Shown: piece by piece, positions 19,610-22,591 of the stretch | Position numbering within the stretch: the stretch's first letter is position 1 | Layout of the letters: each line of letters begins with the position of its first letter | Assembly: GCA_030770425.1 (NCBI GenBank) | Contig: JASJFT010000386.1 | Span: forward strand, 1 to 22,591 | Length of the DNA stretch: 22,591 nt | From: Darksidea phi | Lineage: Eukaryota; Ascomycota; Dothideomycetes; Pleosporales; Lentitheciaceae | Reading direction: 5' to 3' | The notes under the pieces: model-generated | Seen by the model: only the letters and a program-made list of their open reading frames with translations | Told to the model about the DNA's origin: nothing | Database searches by the model: none | Made by a program: the position numbers and the translations under genes

Positions 19610-22117
19610 TCACACAAAAACTCCTTCGTCCTTTTCGGTTTCCTTGCCCCCCTCGGTAAAGATAACCACCGATACACACGCGGCATATGCCTCCCTAATC
19701 GCGCAAGCCATACACGTCTCCTTGATGTTCGCCACTATAGCATTATGTCCATGGTGCGCACACCAAGCTCTTGCAAAGACTTCATTGTCGCTGACACCAA
19801 GTGCCTCAATGGCAAGCACTTTCTCGATCTGTAAGTGAGCGGGTCCATTCGAGGTGGTGAGGGTCAGTGCCTTCTTTGACGGAGAGGAGCGTGATGATGT
19901 TGGTCGTGACTTGGCGCCGCACTGGCGGCCCCAATCATGGAGGTCTACCAGGCCTTCGTCTATTTTCATGGCTTGGTATTTGAAGTCGTAGAAGAGGACT
20001 ATAAGGCGTCAGTATTACAACGACAGAACAGATAATATATACATACCATGAGGGCCTTGGTGGCAAGGGAATGCGTTGATGAAGTCGACATCGTATCTCA
20101 ACTTCATCGGCCAGCTTTCGCCACCACAGGCAAAGTAGATTGCCGCATCAAACACCAGTGGCATTCCTGAAACCTGTTTCGCAGACACGGGCTGTTCTCT
20201 CAGCGGCACAAAGCCCAGTCTTTCAATCCTGATCAGATCAGTCACGTCTTCGGTGTCCGGCATCGGCACCTCATAGTCCTGTACCGGGTAGCTTGTCTCT
20301 TCCGGACCTAGGGGATTGGTCCTGATGTCCATGTGCTCGACGTCTTGCGAGGTGAGCTTAGGGTCCAGCGTTTCATACTGCTTAATGCGCACGCATTCAG
20401 TCCTCTTGAGATCTGGGGTGTAGATGCAGGGTCCCACCCATCCGGCAATTTGATTAACGCCTCGGGCGGCTCCAAGGACTTTGCCAACGACGGACTGGGC
20501 GGACCAATACGTGTTCGCCCGATACTGGAATCCGCAAGCAGTATGCATGTGTGTAAGAAACTTGAGGGCATCTCCTGTGTCTCGATCGCAGTCTATTAGG
20601 CTGTTCATGATGAGCCACGGTAGTGTCCGCCCAGGAAGAATGATGCCCGAGAACCAAGACATCGCATCGGCAGAGCGATCCTCTAGGGGCTTCTCCTTCT
20701 TATCCTTCTCTTCTAGCACATAGTCGATCTCGTCCATGTTAGGCCACTTGAGAGTCGCAGCAAATATCCGTAGTGCATCCTTCTGCTGCTTCTTCATCTT
20801 CAGTTCGAAGCTAAAGGTGCTCTGGTTGTGAGAGGTCCGAGACTTTGTGATCTCCATGTTCTCGAGCCAGCGCTGCGCAACAGCAAGATCCCAGGCTATG
20901 GGCGGAGGCAGCTGCATTATCAGCTTCCGCTTGGTTTTATCGGTATGAGTCTTAGAGTGAATGCGAAGATACAGCTCTACGGAAAGGAGCAACTGATGAA
21001 AGAACTCTTGTTTCTTATACTGATCAGGCGAATCGAAGAACTTGGCGACTACCTGATTCTTCGGATTCGAAAAGTCTATCCACCTCGAGTTTGTGAGGAC
21101 GGTGATGAGGTCGGTTATCTGCTGTTCCATGCCCAAATGCGGGTGGGTACTGTACCGTTCTGGGTCTTCGATCAGGGTGCTGTATAGATACCGATACATC
21201 TCCTCGGGGTCCTAAACACCAAATGTCAGGTCGCTTGAACCAAATGCAATACGGGACGGGGTTGGACTGACGTCTTCCTCAAGGCCACTTTCCAAATGCT
21301 GTAGCCGATCCAGGATTTGTAGGAGTTTTAACTTCCGTGGCCGTGCATTGTCGGTGAATTTGGTGGGAGGATGCGTGCTGCCCGACTTGCTGACCCAGTA
21401 GTTCAACGTGGTTGTTCCTGCGCTCTTTCCCGCTGCATATGCCATGCAAGGCTGCTCCAGTGATAGCCACGGGAACTGGCTGTCGGAGGCGCCCGTCATG
21501 TTGAGCGAGACGTCCCGGTAAGCAGGATGCTGAAAGGGCGCGCGGTCTGTCCTAGTTTGGTGCTCGGACTTCATGACGGCGTAGAAGGAGCGGTAGCCCT
21601 CGGGCGTGTTCGGTATCTCGTCCGAATATCCCTTGAACTCAGACGCTCCGGCGCATATCAAGTCCTCGGCCTCCTCGGGCGTGAGGGCTTCATCCTGCCT
21701 GTATCCGCTCGGGGGCCATCGTCTCGAGGTCCGGAACTCCTCCAACGGCGTGGGGTGTGAGTACGACTCTGCTCGTCGCGGGGGCGCGTACTGGCGGAAG
21801 GGCGGCAGCATAACGTTCTCTCCCCCACTGCTGGACGGGCGCACTGTCGGCTGCGAGCCATGGCGGGCGACTCTTGTCCGGGTCACGACTGGGCTGGTGC
21901 GTGTCTTCGGTATGTGGCCGAGCTGGAGCTGGCCAAAATCCTCTGTCAAGGCTGGTTGCTCGCTGAGCGCATAGGGAAACGGCGCAATGGGTGCCTCGGG
22001 GTACTTGAAGGCCCAATTCGCATCGTGGTATTGCTGGGTATAATCCCGCCGGCCTATTCCTATTTCCGAGTGCATGTCTGCATAACGTTCACCTTGGCCG
22101 GGGCTCCTGTCAGCCAT
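19610..22117 (-). CDS. Fungal protein of unknown function (799 aa, 3 exons)
   Basis: Exons: 22117-21272, 21211-20047, 19998-19610. Introns are 60 nt (donor GTCAGT) and 48 nt (donor GTATGT). The ATG at 22117 sits in a good context (AACATGG). I do not recognise a named family. Residues 1 to about 150 are Pro/Ser/Arg/Tyr-rich and probably disordered. Residues about 283-670 look folded: many aromatic residues, Trp-rich segments (WFSGIILPGRTLPWLIM, NQIAGWVGP), a charged Lys/Glu stretch (EEKDKKEKP), and a conserved-looking end (YFACGGESWPMKLRYDVDFINAF, cited in part). The C-terminal exon (671-799) carries a compact Cys-containing block with WCAHHG (749-754) and CMAC (766-769). There is no signal peptide or clear membrane segment. 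The frame closes without correction, and the C-terminal block has the look of a domain under selection, so I regard it as a real gene. Function is unassigned. Confidence 0.82.
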
Positions 22118-22449
22118 GTTAGCACACGAGCGCGCTCTGTACGGGCAGACGGTGGAATGGAATGGCTTGTACGCGCGGAGGACGTAGCATGTACACGGTC
22201 ACGGCCACGGCGCTTGCAGCTCGTAACAGTCATGGTGCGGGCAGGTGAAATAGCGCGACTCACTCTCATGATACTTGCGCAGCAGCTGCTGTGCAAGAGG
22301 TGGGAGACGCGTTTGCCGTGCTAGTATGTATGGTGTTGACCCACGCTGCTCGCCCAGATGATTGCCGCTTTCCGTAAGCTAAGCACACGAGCCGTCAAGG
22401 TGCGGTTTGGTAAGGGAATCGGCGGCTGTGGGGGTGGAGACGTCTTGAA
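22118..22449. promoter_or_regulatory. 5' flank of the 799-aa gene
   Basis: Upstream sequence of the leftward gene. No other gene is seen and no specific binding site is assigned. Confidence 0.4.
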
Positions 22450-22517
22450 GGGGGGGGGGGGGGGGGGGGGGTTTTTTTTTTGGGGGGTGGGGGGGGGGGG
22501 GGGGGGGGGGGTTGGGG
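22450..22517. repeat. Poly-G block with a T run near the window end
   Basis: G tract, then about ten T, then further G tracts with single T interruptions, followed by 70-odd bases of ordinary-looking sequence. It mirrors the poly-C edge at the start: outward reading is poly-G at both ends. Proline-rich frames across it are not genes. Confidence 0.8.
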
Positions 22518-22591
22518 GGAGGAAGAGGTGGTGGTTGGAGGAGTGGTCCTTGAGTGGCGGATTGTTGACGTTTCGTCGACTGGACATTGGA

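Overview
This 22.6 kb window is nuclear DNA of a filamentous ascomycete (Pezizomycotina; Dothideomycetes is my best guess from protein character, not proven). The evidence is six protein genes of clearly fungal type, five of them interrupted by the 46-63 nt introns typical of these fungi (two longer introns occur), ATG contexts with A at -3, and nuclear genes whose products carry mitochondrial targeting peptides. I rebuilt five multi-exon gene models by hand from reading frame, splice sites and family conservation. All five close in frame without correcting a single base.

Layout, left to right: a C-homopolymer edge; an SPT23/MGA2-type DNA-binding-domain protein (+, 190-1920, intronless, 576 aa); a 1.6 kb intergenic region with G-rich clusters and one copy of a 131-bp repeat; mitochondrial ClpX (-, 3533-5443, 3 exons, 600 aa) divergent from the glycogen branching enzyme gene (+, 6016-8416, 7 exons, 701 aa) over a 572-bp shared promoter; a 2.7 kb intergenic region holding the inverted second copy of the 131-bp repeat and a damaged-looking poly-G/poly-C block; F1-ATP synthase beta (-, 11139-13184, 8 exons, 516 aa); a 2.3 kb gene-poor region with an 18/19-bp tandem repeat and a decayed or unrecognised Cys/His-repeat gene; the armadillo subunit of the GID/CTLH ubiquitin ligase (GID5/VID28/ARMC8; -, 15446-18845, 2 exons, 1115 aa); and a conserved-looking fungal protein of unknown function (-, 19610-22117, 3 exons, 799 aa). 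The window ends in a poly-G stretch.

Functionally this is mostly core metabolism: glycogen branching, oxidative ATP synthesis, mitochondrial protein unfolding, and control of gluconeogenic enzymes through GID. There is no sign that these genes form a cluster with one job. No transposon, CRISPR, rRNA or tRNA gene was recognised.

The parts that ordinary annotation does not explain are: (i) a ~93% identical 131/129-bp inverted repeat pair that brackets the ClpX-GBE1 pair, each copy lying 3' of its neighbouring gene in the same orientation relative to that gene, with substitutions that are all transitions; (ii) a minus-strand array of C-x4-C-x15-C-x2-H motifs with a 168-bp period and a broken first unit; (iii) a GC-AG intron in GBE1 and a tandem splice acceptor in ClpX, each arranged so that the alternative outcome gives an immediate stop; (iv) homopolymer blocks that look like sequencing or assembly failure rather than biology. 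I see no convincing new multi-gene system.
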